Assembly (NCBI RefSeq): GCF_900111175.1
Contig: NZ_FOGI01000003.1
Location: 191,177 to 255,176 of the forward strand
Direction: 5' to 3'
DNA length: 64,000 bases
Source of the DNA: Actinokineospora terrae
GTDB taxonomy: Bacteria > Actinomycetota > Actinomycetes > Mycobacteriales > Pseudonocardiaceae
Each line of letters begins with the position of its first letter. Position 1 is the stretch's first letter. Below, piece by piece: positions 7,671-16,031 of this stretch. The position numbers and the translations under genes were made by a program. The notes under the pieces were generated by a model. That model did no database searches, was not told the origin of the DNA, and saw only the letters and a list, made by a program, of their open reading frames with translations.

Positions 7671-9602
7671 CTAGGCGTGGTGCGGGTTTGTGGGGTGTTG
7701 GGCGTTCTCCGGGGTGTCGCGGTAGGAGTTGGCTTGGAGGTTGTAGAGGTCGGCGTAGAGGGGGTTGGTGGTCATGAGGTGGTGGTGGGTTCCGGTTTGG
7801 GTGACGCGGCCCTGGTGGAGGATCACGATGACGTCTGCGTGTCGGACGGAGGCCAGGCGGTGGGTGATGAGGATGACGGTGCGGCCTGTTTGGAGGGTGC
7901 GGAGGGATTCGTAGACTGCGGCCTCGGCTCTGGCGTCGAGGGCCGCGGTGGGTTCGTCGCAGATGAGAATCGGGGCGTCGCGGTAGAGGGCTCTGGCGAC
8001 GCTGAGGCGTTGCCACTGGCCGCCGGACAGGTCGTGGCCGTCGCGGAATCTCGTGGTGAGCAAGGAGTCCCAGCCGTGGGACAGGGTGGCGACGACGGCG
8101 GCGGCGCCGGAGTCGTGGGCGACGCGGTCGAGGTGGTGCTCGCCGGGGTCGACGCGGTCGGGGCGGCCCAGTGTCACCGCGTGCCGGGCGGTCAACGGCC
8201 ACCGGGTGGGGTCCTGCATCACCACGGCCACGTTGTCGGCGACGGACGCGGCGTCGACGGTGAGCAGGTCGACCCCGTCCCAACTGATCACCCCCGACGC
8301 CGGGGCGTAGAGACCGGCGAGCAGCTTGGCCAGTGTCGACTTGCCCGACCCGTTCTCGCCCACGAGTGCGACGACCTGACCGCGGCGGATCGTCAGGTCG
8401 ACGTCCGTGAGCGCGTCCTTGGTCGCGCCCGGGTAGCGGAACGACACACCCCGCACGTCGATGACCTCTGGCGCTACCGGCGCCTGTCTGCCGATCGGCT
8501 TCCTGGTCCTCTTGTCCACGAGCGCCAGGAACCCCTGGAGATCGTTGATGTAGAGCGACTTCTCGAACAGTCGGTTCGCGGCGAGCACCACTTGTGTCAG
8601 TGACGAGCGCACAGTACGGATCGCCAACAAAGCCGCACCGGCAACGGCCAGTGGCGTGGCGCCGATGTAGAGCAGCCAGCCGAGTGTCACGTAGGCGAAG
8701 GCGATGCCCGCGCCGGAGAGCGCCCGCCCGACCAGGCTCACCCGGGTTTGCCTTGCCCCCAGGGCGATCTGCGCGTCCTCCATGACCCGCGAGTGCCGGT
8801 CGTGCTCGGCGAGCAGGAACGCCTGGGCGCCGAAGACCCGCACCTCGGCGGCGGACTCCTTGGCGGCCAGTTGGTCCGTGGTCAGCGACCGCCTGCGCCT
8901 GGTCTCGATGGTGGTCGCGACGAACTCGTACTCCAAGCGGGCATTGCGCAGCGTCGACCACGTCTCCGGCACGACGGACAGCAGCAGCACCGGTAGGAGC
9001 AGCGGGTGCAACAACGCGGCCGTCGCCGCGGTCGCGGCGAGCGAGATGAGCCCGCCGACCACGACGATGGCCTGCTGGGTGGCCGATTCCACGGCATCCA
9101 TGCCCGCGTACCGGGACCGTTCGAGGTCGTCGTGGAAGGCGGGTTCGTCGAACGCGACCAGGTCGACCCGCGACAGCGCCTCGGCCAGGTCGCGCTCCAC
9201 CCGGTGCCGGACCTTGGGGCTCAACCGCATGGTCGCCCCGGACACCACTGTGTCCGCGATCCCGCGCACCGCGAAAGCGCCTGCCAGCACCGCCAAAGCC
9301 GGACCGGCGTCCGCTAACCGCTCCGGTGTCGGTCCGGCGACGAACAGCGAGGCCAGCACCGTGGTGACGGCGAGCAGGCCCAACGCCGTCACGAGCCCGG
9401 ACACCACCTGGGCGAGGAACCCGAGGAGCACGGCGACCCGGTCGGCGCGCCACGCCACCCCGGCCACCAACCCCAGTGCCCTGGGCAGTGCCCGCACCAG
9501 CCGCACCAGGCTGGCTCCGATCACCTGGTCGGCGTGCCCGAACCACACCGGTGCGGACAGTTCCGCCAGCGGTGCCGCCGGTGTCGGCCTCGTGCCTGCC
9601 AT
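7671..9602 (-). CDS. ABC exporter, fused membrane and ATP-binding domains
   Basis: A 643-aa half-transporter. The membrane domain spans about residues 45-330. The nucleotide-binding domain (about 375-610) carries Walker A GENGSGKST, the Q-loop VVMQDPTRWP, signature LSGGQWQRLSVARAL, Walker B PILICDEPTAALD and H-loop LITHR. The ATG at 9602 follows AAGGGGGAG at good spacing; the frame is open upstream but has no better start. The gene is divergent from the ATP-grasp ligase and may export the product of the neighbouring biosynthetic genes (inference). The consensus signature and Walker B suggest an active homodimer, or the catalytic half of a heterodimer. Confidence 0.9.
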   Translation of the reverse strand: MAGTRPTPAAPLAELSAPVWFGHADQVIGASLVRLVRALPRALGLVAGVAWRADRVAVLLGFLAQVVSGLVTALGLLAVTTVLASLFVAGPTPERLADAGPALAVLAGAFAVRGIADTVVSGATMRLSPKVRHRVERDLAEALSRVDLVAFDEPAFHDDLERSRYAGMDAVESATQQAIVVVGGLISLAATAATAALLHPLLLPVLLLSVVPETWSTLRNARLEYEFVATTIETRRRRSLTTDQLAAKESAAEVRVFGAQAFLLAEHDRHSRVMEDAQIALGARQTRVSLVGRALSGAGIAFAYVTLGWLLYIGATPLAVAGAALLAIRTVRSSLTQVVLAANRLFEKSLYINDLQGFLALVDKRTRKPIGRQAPVAPEVIDVRGVSFRYPGATKDALTDVDLTIRRGQVVALVGENGSGKSTLAKLLAGLYAPASGVISWDGVDLLTVDAASVADNVAVVMQDPTRWPLTARHAVTLGRPDRVDPGEHHLDRVAHDSGAAAVVATLSHGWDSLLTTRFRDGHDLSGGQWQRLSVARALYRDAPILICDEPTAALDARAEAAVYESLRTLQTGRTVILITHRLASVRHADVIVILHQGRVTQTGTHHHLMTTNPLYADLYNLQANSYRDTPENAQHPTNPHHA

Positions 9603-9949
9603 CGGTTCTCCCCCTTCGTGGCCTTCGCGGACGAGGATCCGGGCGAGCACCGACAATCCCGGGCGGTCGTCATCGTCCCGGTGGCTCGGCCGCCGGGGTG
9701 GACCTGCGGATCTCACCCCATCCGGTGAAGTCGCTGGTTGGGTTGGTGTCCACCCGGGTACGCCTGCGGATCGTTGGAGTTGTTCGCAATTGTCGGCGGA
9801 TCCCACTAGGCTCGGTGGTGGGAGACAGAAGCGCGGTCGGGGGCCGGTGTCGCGACGGGGGCCGTTGTCGCGACGGGCGCGGTTGTCGGCTGCTCGCGCG
9901 CAGGTCCACGACCGGGTCGATTCGGCTGACGGCAACAGGGGTGAAACCG
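9603..9949. promoter_or_regulatory. Divergent control region between ABC exporter and ATP-grasp gene
   Basis: This 347-bp stretch has no gene. A candidate rightward promoter is TTCGCA (9783-9788), an 18-bp spacer and TAGGCT (9807-9812). Downstream are two near-identical 18-bp units (9848-9865 and 9866-9883) starting TGTCGCGACGGG, each with the palindrome GTCGCGAC, then a partial third unit. These could be operator sites in the leader of the ATP-grasp gene. Confidence 0.35.
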
Positions 9950-11269
9950 ATGCAGGACAACGGCGACGAGTTCTACGTCGACGTGGCGCTTCCCGGACTC
10001 GAGGGCTTCGGGGAGGTCGAGATCCGGTGTGGTCTGCTGCGCAAGATGGGCTTGAGATCGCTGGTGCTGGCCGCGCCGGAGTCCGTGCAGCGGTACGTCG
10101 ACCACGCCGATGTGGTCCTGGCGTGCGACGACGTCTACTCGACCGAGGTGACAGCGGCGGTGTTGGAGCCGTACCGCGGGCGGCTGGCCAACTGGGTCAC
10201 GTTGAACGACAAGGTCTGGCACATGCAGTTGGGTGTGTCGGACCGGTTGGGCATCTCGTTCCCCGGTAGGCGCGGGCAGCTCAACTGCCGGATCAAACCC
10301 CTGCTGCGCGAGGTGTTGTCGGAGGTCATGCCGACCGGGTTCGTGGTGCTCGACCGGGACGAGCTGTCCCGGGAGCGGGTGGCCGAGCTGGGTGAGCAGT
10401 TGGGCTACCCGTTCATCGTCAAGCCCATCTGGGGTAGCGGCGGGTCCTACGTGGAGATCATCGATGGCCCCGAGCAGGGGTACGACCTGATCAGCACGGT
10501 CTTCACCGAACTGGCCGAGGACACCGGCATCCACACCTTCCGCACCGACGACGGCCGGGAGTGGGACCCGCGCAGGCAGTTGCTGGTGGAGCAGTTCGTC
10601 ACCGGCCGCGAGCTGTCGCTGGAGGCGTTCGTCCAGCACGGCAGGCTGACCAGCATGCTCACCCAGGAGAAGTACTTCTGGGACAGCGACGGCGCCTACC
10701 GGTTCGAGACGGCGAACCTGTGCCCGACGCCGTTCCTGAGCGAGTCCGAGCACGCGGTCATCCACGCCGCGATGCAGGAGGCGGTGACGGCGCTCGGCGT
10801 GGACGACACCTTCGTCCACATCGAGTTCAAGTGGGACGGCAGCGCGGCGCACATGATCGAGCTGAACCCGCGCCTCGGCGGCGGTGCCGTGCCGCAGACG
10901 CTGGACAACTGGTTCGGCGTCGACACCCGGCAGATGCGGTTTCAACTGCTGGTGGGCGAGGCCCTGCCGGAGAAGTTCGAGGGCCGCGACGGGTTCACCC
11001 TCGGCGTGTTCGTCAACGCGCACGAGTCGGGCACCTTCCGCGAGCTGGAGGGCCTGTCCTGGGTGCACGCCCAGCCGGAGTTCAGCTTCGAGCAGAAGTA
11101 CCTGCGGGAGGGCCAGCACATCCCGCCGCGCGACGGGTCCAAGGCGAACCGGGTGAACTGGCTCTACTGCTACGACGCCTTCTACGACTGCCACGACGTC
11201 GACCAGATCGACCGGCTCTACGCCGAGACCCGCAAGCGGGTCCAGCTGAGGTTCGCCGAGTCGCACTAG
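9950..11269 (+). CDS. ATP-grasp family carboxylate-amine ligase
   Basis: A 439-aa enzyme predicted to activate a carboxylate as acyl phosphate with ATP and join it to an amine. The ATP-grasp fold is recognised by YPFIVKPIWGSGGSYVEII (nucleotide-binding Lys and Gly-rich loop), LLVEQFVTGRELSLEAF (adenine/ribose region) and HIEFKWDGSAAHMIELNPRLGGG (metal-binding Glu and Asn). Family members make peptide or amide bonds in natural products and in amino-acid ligases. The ATG at 9950 has AGGGG about 9 nt upstream; an in-frame GTG at 9941 is possible. Its 3' end overlaps the convergent oxygenase gene by 4 nt. It could form a peptide bond missing from the PKS/NRPS line (inference). Its substrates cannot be read from sequence. 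Confidence 0.85.
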   Translation: MQDNGDEFYVDVALPGLEGFGEVEIRCGLLRKMGLRSLVLAAPESVQRYVDHADVVLACDDVYSTEVTAAVLEPYRGRLANWVTLNDKVWHMQLGVSDRLGISFPGRRGQLNCRIKPLLREVLSEVMPTGFVVLDRDELSRERVAELGEQLGYPFIVKPIWGSGGSYVEIIDGPEQGYDLISTVFTELAEDTGIHTFRTDDGREWDPRRQLLVEQFVTGRELSLEAFVQHGRLTSMLTQEKYFWDSDGAYRFETANLCPTPFLSESEHAVIHAAMQEAVTALGVDDTFVHIEFKWDGSAAHMIELNPRLGGGAVPQTLDNWFGVDTRQMRFQLLVGEALPEKFEGRDGFTLGVFVNAHESGTFRELEGLSWVHAQPEFSFEQKYLREGQHIPPRDGSKANRVNWLYCYDAFYDCHDVDQIDRLYAETRKRVQLRFAESH

Positions 11270-12222
11270 AAGATCTCGCCGACCCTGGCCCACTCCCGTT
11301 CCCCCACGACGAACGCCGCCCCGTCACCGGTCAACCACGAGTTGCCCCGGGGTACGACGGCGCCCGCGAGCCGGGCGCTGTCCGCGGTGGTCAGGGGGCG
11401 CAGGGTGCTGCGCAGGTCCGGGAGGAAGAACGTGATCAGTGAGATCCGGTCGCGGGCCAGCGATGCGTTGTGCACCCGGTGCACGCACGCGCGGTAATAG
11501 CCGCGGCTCCATAGCTCCAACAGTTCACCGGTGAAGACAACGCAACACCCGTCCGGTGGCACTACCGGTATCCACTCCCCTGAGCTCGTGCGCACCTCCA
11601 GCCCAGGGGTGTCCTGCACGCTGACCGTCACCATCCCGCTGTCGGTGTGCGCGGCCAACCGGGCCCCGTCCGCGTAACCGGACGGGTTGGCGTAGTAGAT
11701 GACCCGCGCGAAGGAGGACAGCTCGGCCCCGAACGGCGCGTCCGCCCGCCCCAGCACGGCGGGTTGGTCCAGGGTGGCCGCCAGCGCGCCGACCACCGCC
11801 GCGCCGATCCTGGCCTGGTGCGCCGAGTACGCCTCGATGGCGGCGCGGAAGCCGGGCAGCAGGGCCTCGGCGGGCCACTGGTTGCCGCCGTACATCCGGT
11901 AGTACGGCGGTGGATCGGCGACGGCGGGCGGGGCGTCCTCCTTGCCGAACTCGAAGGACTCCTTCAGGTCCGCGGCGCCGTTGGTGCTCTCCTCGCCGAC
12001 GCCCACGTAGCCGCGGTAGGCGGAGGACAGGGAGATCGACAGGGCCTGCTTGTCGGCAGGCGGCAGCGCGAAGAACCGGCGGGAGATGTCGAACGGGTGG
12101 GACGCGGTACCGGGGCCGCTGTCCAAGTAGAACAGCCCGATGTCCTTGGTGGCCGTGTGGACCACGTCCACCGTCCCCGGGTCCCTGGCCACCACGTCGT
12201 CGAGGGATACGGTGGGAATCAC
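11266..12222 (-). CDS. 2-oxoglutarate/Fe(II)-dependent oxygenase, IPNS-like
   Basis: A 318-aa non-heme iron oxygenase of the isopenicillin-N-synthase/flavonol-synthase superfamily. It has a DIOX_N segment (residues 1-110) and a jelly-roll core with the iron triad H192-x-D194 (AAHTDSG) and H248 (CVHRVHN). The co-substrate-binding R259-x-S261 (RIS) indicates 2-oxoglutarate use rather than an IPNS-type reaction. The GTG start at 12222 follows GGGGAGG. It is codirectional with the methyltransferase and transglycosylase genes upstream (66-bp gap), so it may be the third gene of that operon. It could alternatively tailor the PKS/NRPS product. The substrate is unknown. Confidence 0.88.
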   Translation of the reverse strand: MIPTVSLDDVVARDPGTVDVVHTATKDIGLFYLDSGPGTASHPFDISRRFFALPPADKQALSISLSSAYRGYVGVGEESTNGAADLKESFEFGKEDAPPAVADPPPYYRMYGGNQWPAEALLPGFRAAIEAYSAHQARIGAAVVGALAATLDQPAVLGRADAPFGAELSSFARVIYYANPSGYADGARLAAHTDSGMVTVSVQDTPGLEVRTSSGEWIPVVPPDGCCVVFTGELLELWSRGYYRACVHRVHNASLARDRISLITFFLPDLRSTLRPLTTADSARLAGAVVPRGNSWLTGDGAAFVVGEREWARVGEIF

Positions 12223-12288
12223 GCTGCCTCCCCGGTCAACGCCGAAACGAGGGCAGTTTACCGACGTCCCAGCAGGGCGCGGCGAACT

Positions 12289-13134
12289 TCAACCCGGTCG
12301 GACTACCAGGCAGATCTCGTCCTCGGTGCGGAACTCGCCCACCTCGGTGAAGCCGTACTCGGCGAAGAAGCGGCGCAGCACACCGGTCTCGCGGCGTTCG
12401 ATGTCCTGGCGCTTGGCCATGGCGGTGCGGGAGCCGCTGAAGACCAGCAGGTCGGCCGGGGTGCGGGCGAGGACCTCCAGCGCCTTGGGCGAGCGGCGGG
12501 CGACCACCGGCAGCACCTTGAGCACCAGGGCGACGTCGAGCCGGGTGGGCAGCCCCTGCTCGACCAGCGCGGGCCAGTCCTCGGTCAGGTCCCAGCGCAC
12601 CGGGTGGATCCGCTGGTCGACGCGAGCGTGCGCGGACACCGCGCGGATGGCCTCGGGGTCGGTGTCGACGGCCCACAGGTGGCTCACCGGTGGGTCGTCG
12701 AGCGGGAACACCAACGGCAAGACGCCGCAGCCGACGTCGATGATGTTGTTAGGGCTACCGATGTGGTCGAACAGTTGGCTGAAGAAGCTGTCGATGGTGC
12801 CAAGACGCTCGGCAGTGGACACGTGCCCGGAGACCACGGCCTGGATGGCCTCGGCGGAGTGCTCCTCGACCAGCCTGTCGACGGCCGCGGTGGCGGAGGA
12901 CTCGGCGGGCCGGTAGCGGCGGAGGTGGTGGTAGATCTCCTTCTTGGCCGCGGTCGCGGCGTCCCGGTAGACGCGCAACCGCTTGACCTTGTCCACCGAC
13001 TCGGCGTCGCCCACCGCGCTGACCAGGGCGCGGTTGCGGCCGAAGGACTCCACCACCATGTCCACCGCGTCGTCGTGCTCGATGCGGTAGCGCCGGACTA
13101 TGTCGCCTGCCAGGTCAGCGGCCAGCGAGCGCAT
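12289..13134 (-). CDS. SAM-dependent methyltransferase of the FmrO/ArmA (16S rRNA m7G1405) type
   Basis: A 281-aa methyltransferase. An N-terminal helical extension (about 1-100) precedes HVSTAER (104-110), the conserved H-x-ST-x-ER element of 16S rRNA guanine-N7 methyltransferases of aminoglycoside producers. Motif I follows (IIDVGCGVLP, 131-140), then the acidic loop AVDTD (155-159). Family members methylate N7 of G1405 in the ribosomal A-site. Here it lies 12 bp downstream of the transglycosylase gene in what looks like one operon. The substrate might be rRNA, tRNA or a 7-deazaguanine derivative; a 7-deazaguanine has no N7, so an unmodified G or another atom would have to be the target. 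Function beyond 'RNA methyltransferase-like' is inference. Confidence 0.75.
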   Translation of the reverse strand: MRSLAADLAGDIVRRYRIEHDDAVDMVVESFGRNRALVSAVGDAESVDKVKRLRVYRDAATAAKKEIYHHLRRYRPAESSATAAVDRLVEEHSAEAIQAVVSGHVSTAERLGTIDSFFSQLFDHIGSPNNIIDVGCGVLPLVFPLDDPPVSHLWAVDTDPEAIRAVSAHARVDQRIHPVRWDLTEDWPALVEQGLPTRLDVALVLKVLPVVARRSPKALEVLARTPADLLVFSGSRTAMAKRQDIERRETGVLRRFFAEYGFTEVGEFRTEDEICLVVRPG

Positions 13135-13146
13135 CAGGTCGATGGC

Positions 13147-14166
13147 TCAGCCCACCAGTTCCCGCCACGAGCGCTCCAGGGCGCTGTTCGGGAACCACCT
13201 GCCGTGCACCTCCAGGATCTCCGCCAGGTACGCGTCCAGGGTGTCCGCGTCGAGCCGGGCGTTGATCTCCTCCATGGTGGCGCAGATAGTCCACAGGTTG
13301 TGCAAGAACAGTTCCTCGCCCTCGGGGAACGAGGTGGGGTCCTCGGCGCAGGCAGGGCAAGCGCAGCTGTACTCCCCCGCCTTCAGCGGCCCGGGGTCCC
13401 GGATGGCGCCGTACGGGGTCATGTACCAGCCGTCACGGGCGAAGTGGCCATAAGAGGCCGAGTCGAAGATGTTGACGCCACAGGCCACTAGGAACGGCAG
13501 CTCACACGGGTCGCCCGCGCCATAGAGGTGCATGGGCACGTCCGGGCCGATGACCTCGCGCGCGTCCTTGGCGACGGCACCGACGAAGCCCATGTCGTGG
13601 TTGCGGTTGAAGAACGGCACCAGGCTGCCCAGCGCCAGGTAGCGCACTCCCATGTCACGCAGGGTGCGCACGCTGCGGTGGCGCAGGTCCATGTACCGAC
13701 CGCCCTGGGTGACCCCCGCCAGGATGCCGCGCTCGACCAGCCCGAGCGCCTGCCGGATGCGCTTCTCGGTGGCGGTGAGCTTCGCCTCGGCGGTCGACCG
13801 GGAGTCACCGGGCGGGGTGACCAGGTCGAGCGGGGCGAGGATGTCGCTGCCGATGCGGTCCTGGAACCGGACGATGTCGCGGTTGTCCAGGTACAGCTTG
13901 CGGGTGAACCCCTGGAACGCCCCGGAGTCGGTGGTGACCAGCCCGTCGAAGCCGAGGTAGTCGTGCAGGCCCTGCTCCAGGACCTGTTCCCGCAGGTCGC
14001 GCTGCTTGTAGAGGAAGTACGAGTTGACGATGCAGCCGTCCACCCGCGGGCCGTCGACCCAGCTCTCCAGCAGGCCGTGCTGGCGGTGCGGCTGGTACAC
14101 CGGGAGGAACAGGGGAAGCCGGTGTTTGCTCTCCCGATTGGTCACGAATACCCGCGAGGCCCGCAT
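13147..14166 (-). CDS. Archaeal-type tRNA-guanine transglycosylase homologue (7-deazaguanine insertion)
   Basis: A 339-aa TIM-barrel base-exchange enzyme. Active-site features are DSGAFQ (D80), TQGG (153-156), HLYGAG (213-218) and IFDSASY with the predicted nucleophile D235. A zinc site is C268-x-C270-x2-C273 plus H289. The IFDSASY and YSCACPAC signatures resemble archaeal TgtA and DpdA-like proteins rather than bacterial queuine Tgt. No C-terminal PUA or other RNA-recognition domain is present, and the length matches a bare catalytic core. Divergent queC-E-D genes would supply preQ0. The nucleic acid modified (tRNA, rRNA, DNA or a small nucleoside) is unknown. The start ATG at 14166 lies 6 nt after a -10 element, suggesting a leaderless message. 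Confidence 0.82.
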   Translation of the reverse strand: MRASRVFVTNRESKHRLPLFLPVYQPHRQHGLLESWVDGPRVDGCIVNSYFLYKQRDLREQVLEQGLHDYLGFDGLVTTDSGAFQGFTRKLYLDNRDIVRFQDRIGSDILAPLDLVTPPGDSRSTAEAKLTATEKRIRQALGLVERGILAGVTQGGRYMDLRHRSVRTLRDMGVRYLALGSLVPFFNRNHDMGFVGAVAKDAREVIGPDVPMHLYGAGDPCELPFLVACGVNIFDSASYGHFARDGWYMTPYGAIRDPGPLKAGEYSCACPACAEDPTSFPEGEELFLHNLWTICATMEEINARLDADTLDAYLAEILEVHGRWFPNSALERSWRELVG

Positions 14167-14172
14167 CGACCC

Positions 14173-14199
14173 AGTCTAACCAGCGTGAACACGTGTCAC
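14173..14199 (-). promoter_or_regulatory. Leaderless promoter and palindrome upstream of the transglycosylase gene
   Basis: On the minus strand TAGACT (14178-14173) ends 6 nt before the ATG at 14166, so the transcript would start at the start codon. The perfect 8-bp palindrome ACACGTGT (14189-14196), inside GTGAACACGTGTCAC (14185-14199), covers the -35 area and is a good operator candidate. The divergent queC gene has its own -10-like TAGGCT at 14251-14256. Confidence 0.45.
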
Positions 14200-14310
14200 C
14201 GAGGCAGGCGCGGGAGGCCTGGGTGAGCCGGGCCACTGACCCGACCGGAGTAGGCTGGCCCGGGGAACACGGGCACCTGGCCTGGGGAACAAGGAGAGGG
14301 TCGGACAAGC

Positions 14311-15003
14311 GTGACAGCGACGAAGCCGAAGGCGGTTGTGCTGCTCAGCGGCGGTCTGGACTCGGCGACGGTCCTGGCGATCGCCGCCGCGGACGGCTTC
14401 GAGACCTACGCGCTCAGCTTCCGGTACGGCCAACGGCACTCGGTAGAACTAGAGGCTGCCGGACGGGTCGCGACGGCGCTCGGGGCCAGCAAGCACGTAG
14501 TGGCCGACATCGACCTGCGGGTGTTCGGCGGCTCCGCGCTGACCGACGACTCGATCGACGTCCCGCACCACGACAGCGTCGCCGGGGTCACCCAGGACAT
14601 CCCGATCACCTACGTGCCCGCGCGCAACACCATCTTCCTGTCCTTCGCGCTGGCCTGGGCCGAGACGCTGGGGTCGCAGGACATCTTCATCGGGGTGAAC
14701 GCGCTCGACTACAGCGGGTACCCGGATTGCAGGCCGGAGTACATCGAGGCCTACCAGGCGATGGCCAACCTGGCGACGAAGGCGGGGGTCGAGGGCAGTC
14801 AGAACCTCACCATCCACATGCCGCTGGTAGCGCTGACGAAGGCGGAGACCATCCAGCGCGGGTTGGAGCTAGGGGTCGACTACGGCCTCACGCACAGCTG
14901 CTACGACCCGGTCGACGGTCGGGCCTGCGGCAGCTGCGACTCCTGCCTGCTGCGCGACCGCGGCTTCGCCGACCTCGGGCTGACCGACCCGGCGCTGGCC
15001 TGA
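14311..15003 (+). CDS. queC: 7-cyano-7-deazaguanine (preQ0) synthase QueC
   Basis: A 230-aa enzyme that converts 7-carboxy-7-deazaguanine to the nitrile preQ0 with ATP and ammonia. The PP-loop [10 protein letters not shown] (residues 12-21), the [10 protein letters not shown] segment and the C-terminal zinc cluster in [19 protein letters not shown] are all present, and the length is typical. It starts with GTG at 14311, with AAGGAGAG about 15 nt upstream. It overlaps queE by one base (TGATG), so the three que genes form one operon. Only GTP cyclohydrolase I (FolE) is missing from the window for a full route from GTP to preQ0. QueF is absent, so preQ0 is the expected end product. Confidence 0.96.
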   Translation: MTATKPKAVVLLSGGLDSATVLAIAAADGFETYALSFRYGQRHSVELEAAGRVATALGASKHVVADIDLRVFGGSALTDDSIDVPHHDSVAGVTQDIPITYVPARNTIFLSFALAWAETLGSQDIFIGVNALDYSGYPDCRPEYIEAYQAMANLATKAGVEGSQNLTIHMPLVALTKAETIQRGLELGVDYGLTHSCYDPVDGRACGSCDSCLLRDRGFADLGLTDPALA

Positions 15004-15641
15004 TGTACCTGGTCAAGGAGATCTTCTACACCCTGCAGGGCGAGGGGACGCACGCGGGCAGGCCGTCGGTGTTCTGCCGGTTCAGCCTCTGCAACCTGTG
15101 GACCGGCCGCGAGAAGGACCGGCACCGCGCGATCTGCACGTTCTGCGACACCGACTTCATCGGCACCGATGGCCCCGGGGGCGGGCGGTTCGCCACCGCG
15201 GCCGACCTCGCCGCCGCCATCTCCGCGGCGTGGGCGGGCGCCGCGCACCCGCGCAGCAAGCCGTACGTCGTGTGCACCGGCGGGGAACCGTTGCTGCAGC
15301 TGGACAAGGACGCGGTCGACGCGCTGCACGACGCCGGGTTCGAGGTCGCGGTCGAGACGAACGGGACCCGCCCGGCGCCGCCCGGGCTCGACTGGGTCTG
15401 CGTGTCGCCGAAGTCCACCGCCGAGGTCGTGCTGACCAGCGGCGACGACCTGAAGCTGGTCTACCCGCAGCCCGACGCGCAGCCGGAGCGGTTCGAGCAC
15501 CTCGACTTCGCGCACTTCCTGCTCCAGCCGATGGACGGCCCGGACGTCGAGGCCAACACGCGCGCCACCGTCGAGTACTGCCTGCGCCACCCGCAGTGGC
15601 ACCTGAGCCTGCAGACCCACAAGTACCTGGGAATAGCCTGA
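15003..15641 (+). CDS. queE: 7-carboxy-7-deazaguanine synthase QueE (radical SAM)
   Basis: A 212-aa radical SAM enzyme that ring-contracts 6-carboxytetrahydropterin to 7-carboxy-7-deazaguanine. The cluster-binding cysteines are in [19 protein letters not shown], the expanded CX14CX2C spacing seen in one QueE subgroup instead of CX3CX2C. N-terminal [20 protein letters not shown] and CTGGEPLLQ are family motifs. The ATG overlaps the queC stop by one base, and the stop overlaps queD in the same way. Confidence 0.96.
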   Translation: MYLVKEIFYTLQGEGTHAGRPSVFCRFSLCNLWTGREKDRHRAICTFCDTDFIGTDGPGGGRFATAADLAAAISAAWAGAAHPRSKPYVVCTGGEPLLQLDKDAVDALHDAGFEVAVETNGTRPAPPGLDWVCVSPKSTAEVVLTSGDDLKLVYPQPDAQPERFEHLDFAHFLLQPMDGPDVEANTRATVEYCLRHPQWHLSLQTHKYLGIA

Positions 15642-16000
15642 TGGAGATCTTCCGCGAGTTCACCTTCGAGGCCGCGCACCGGCTCCCGAACGTCCCGGAA
15701 GGGCACAAGTGCGCGCGGCTGCACGGGCACTCCTACCGCGTGGAGGTAGCGGTATCCGGGCCGGTGGACCCGGTCGCGGGCTGGGTCATGGACTTCGGTG
15801 ACCTGAAGGCCGCGGTGCGACCGGTGATCGCGGAGCTCGACCACTACTACCTCAACGAGATCGCCGGTCTGGAGAACCCGACCAGCGAGGTGCTCGCGGA
15901 GTGGTTGTGGGGACGGCTTCGGGCAACGTTGCCGTTGTCGGCCATCACGGTGCGGGAGACCTGCACCTCGGGCTGCACCTACCGTGGTGAATCGCACTGA
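15641..16000 (+). CDS. queD: 6-carboxy-5,6,7,8-tetrahydropterin synthase QueD
   Basis: A 119-aa PTPS-family enzyme converting dihydroneopterin triphosphate to 6-carboxytetrahydropterin. Zinc ligands are seen in FEAAHRL and LHGHSY, the catalytic Cys in [11 protein letters not shown], and ELDHYYLNE supplies the second His pair. The length is normal. It is the last gene of the queCED operon and starts in the TGATG overlap with queE. Confidence 0.95.
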   Translation: MEIFREFTFEAAHRLPNVPEGHKCARLHGHSYRVEVAVSGPVDPVAGWVMDFGDLKAAVRPVIAELDHYYLNEIAGLENPTSEVLAEWLWGRLRATLPLSAITVRETCTSGCTYRGESH

Positions 16001-16031
16001 TTGGCGTTGTCCACCGGCGGTAGCCTGACTC

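Noticed and set aside
12289..13134. Simple aminoglycoside-resistance methyltransferase of an aminoglycoside cluster
   Set aside because: No aminocyclitol biosynthetic genes (2-deoxy-scyllo-inosose synthase, glycosyltransferases) are in the window. The StrB-like amidinotransferase sits in a PKS/NRPS operon. Resistance remains possible but is not supported by context.
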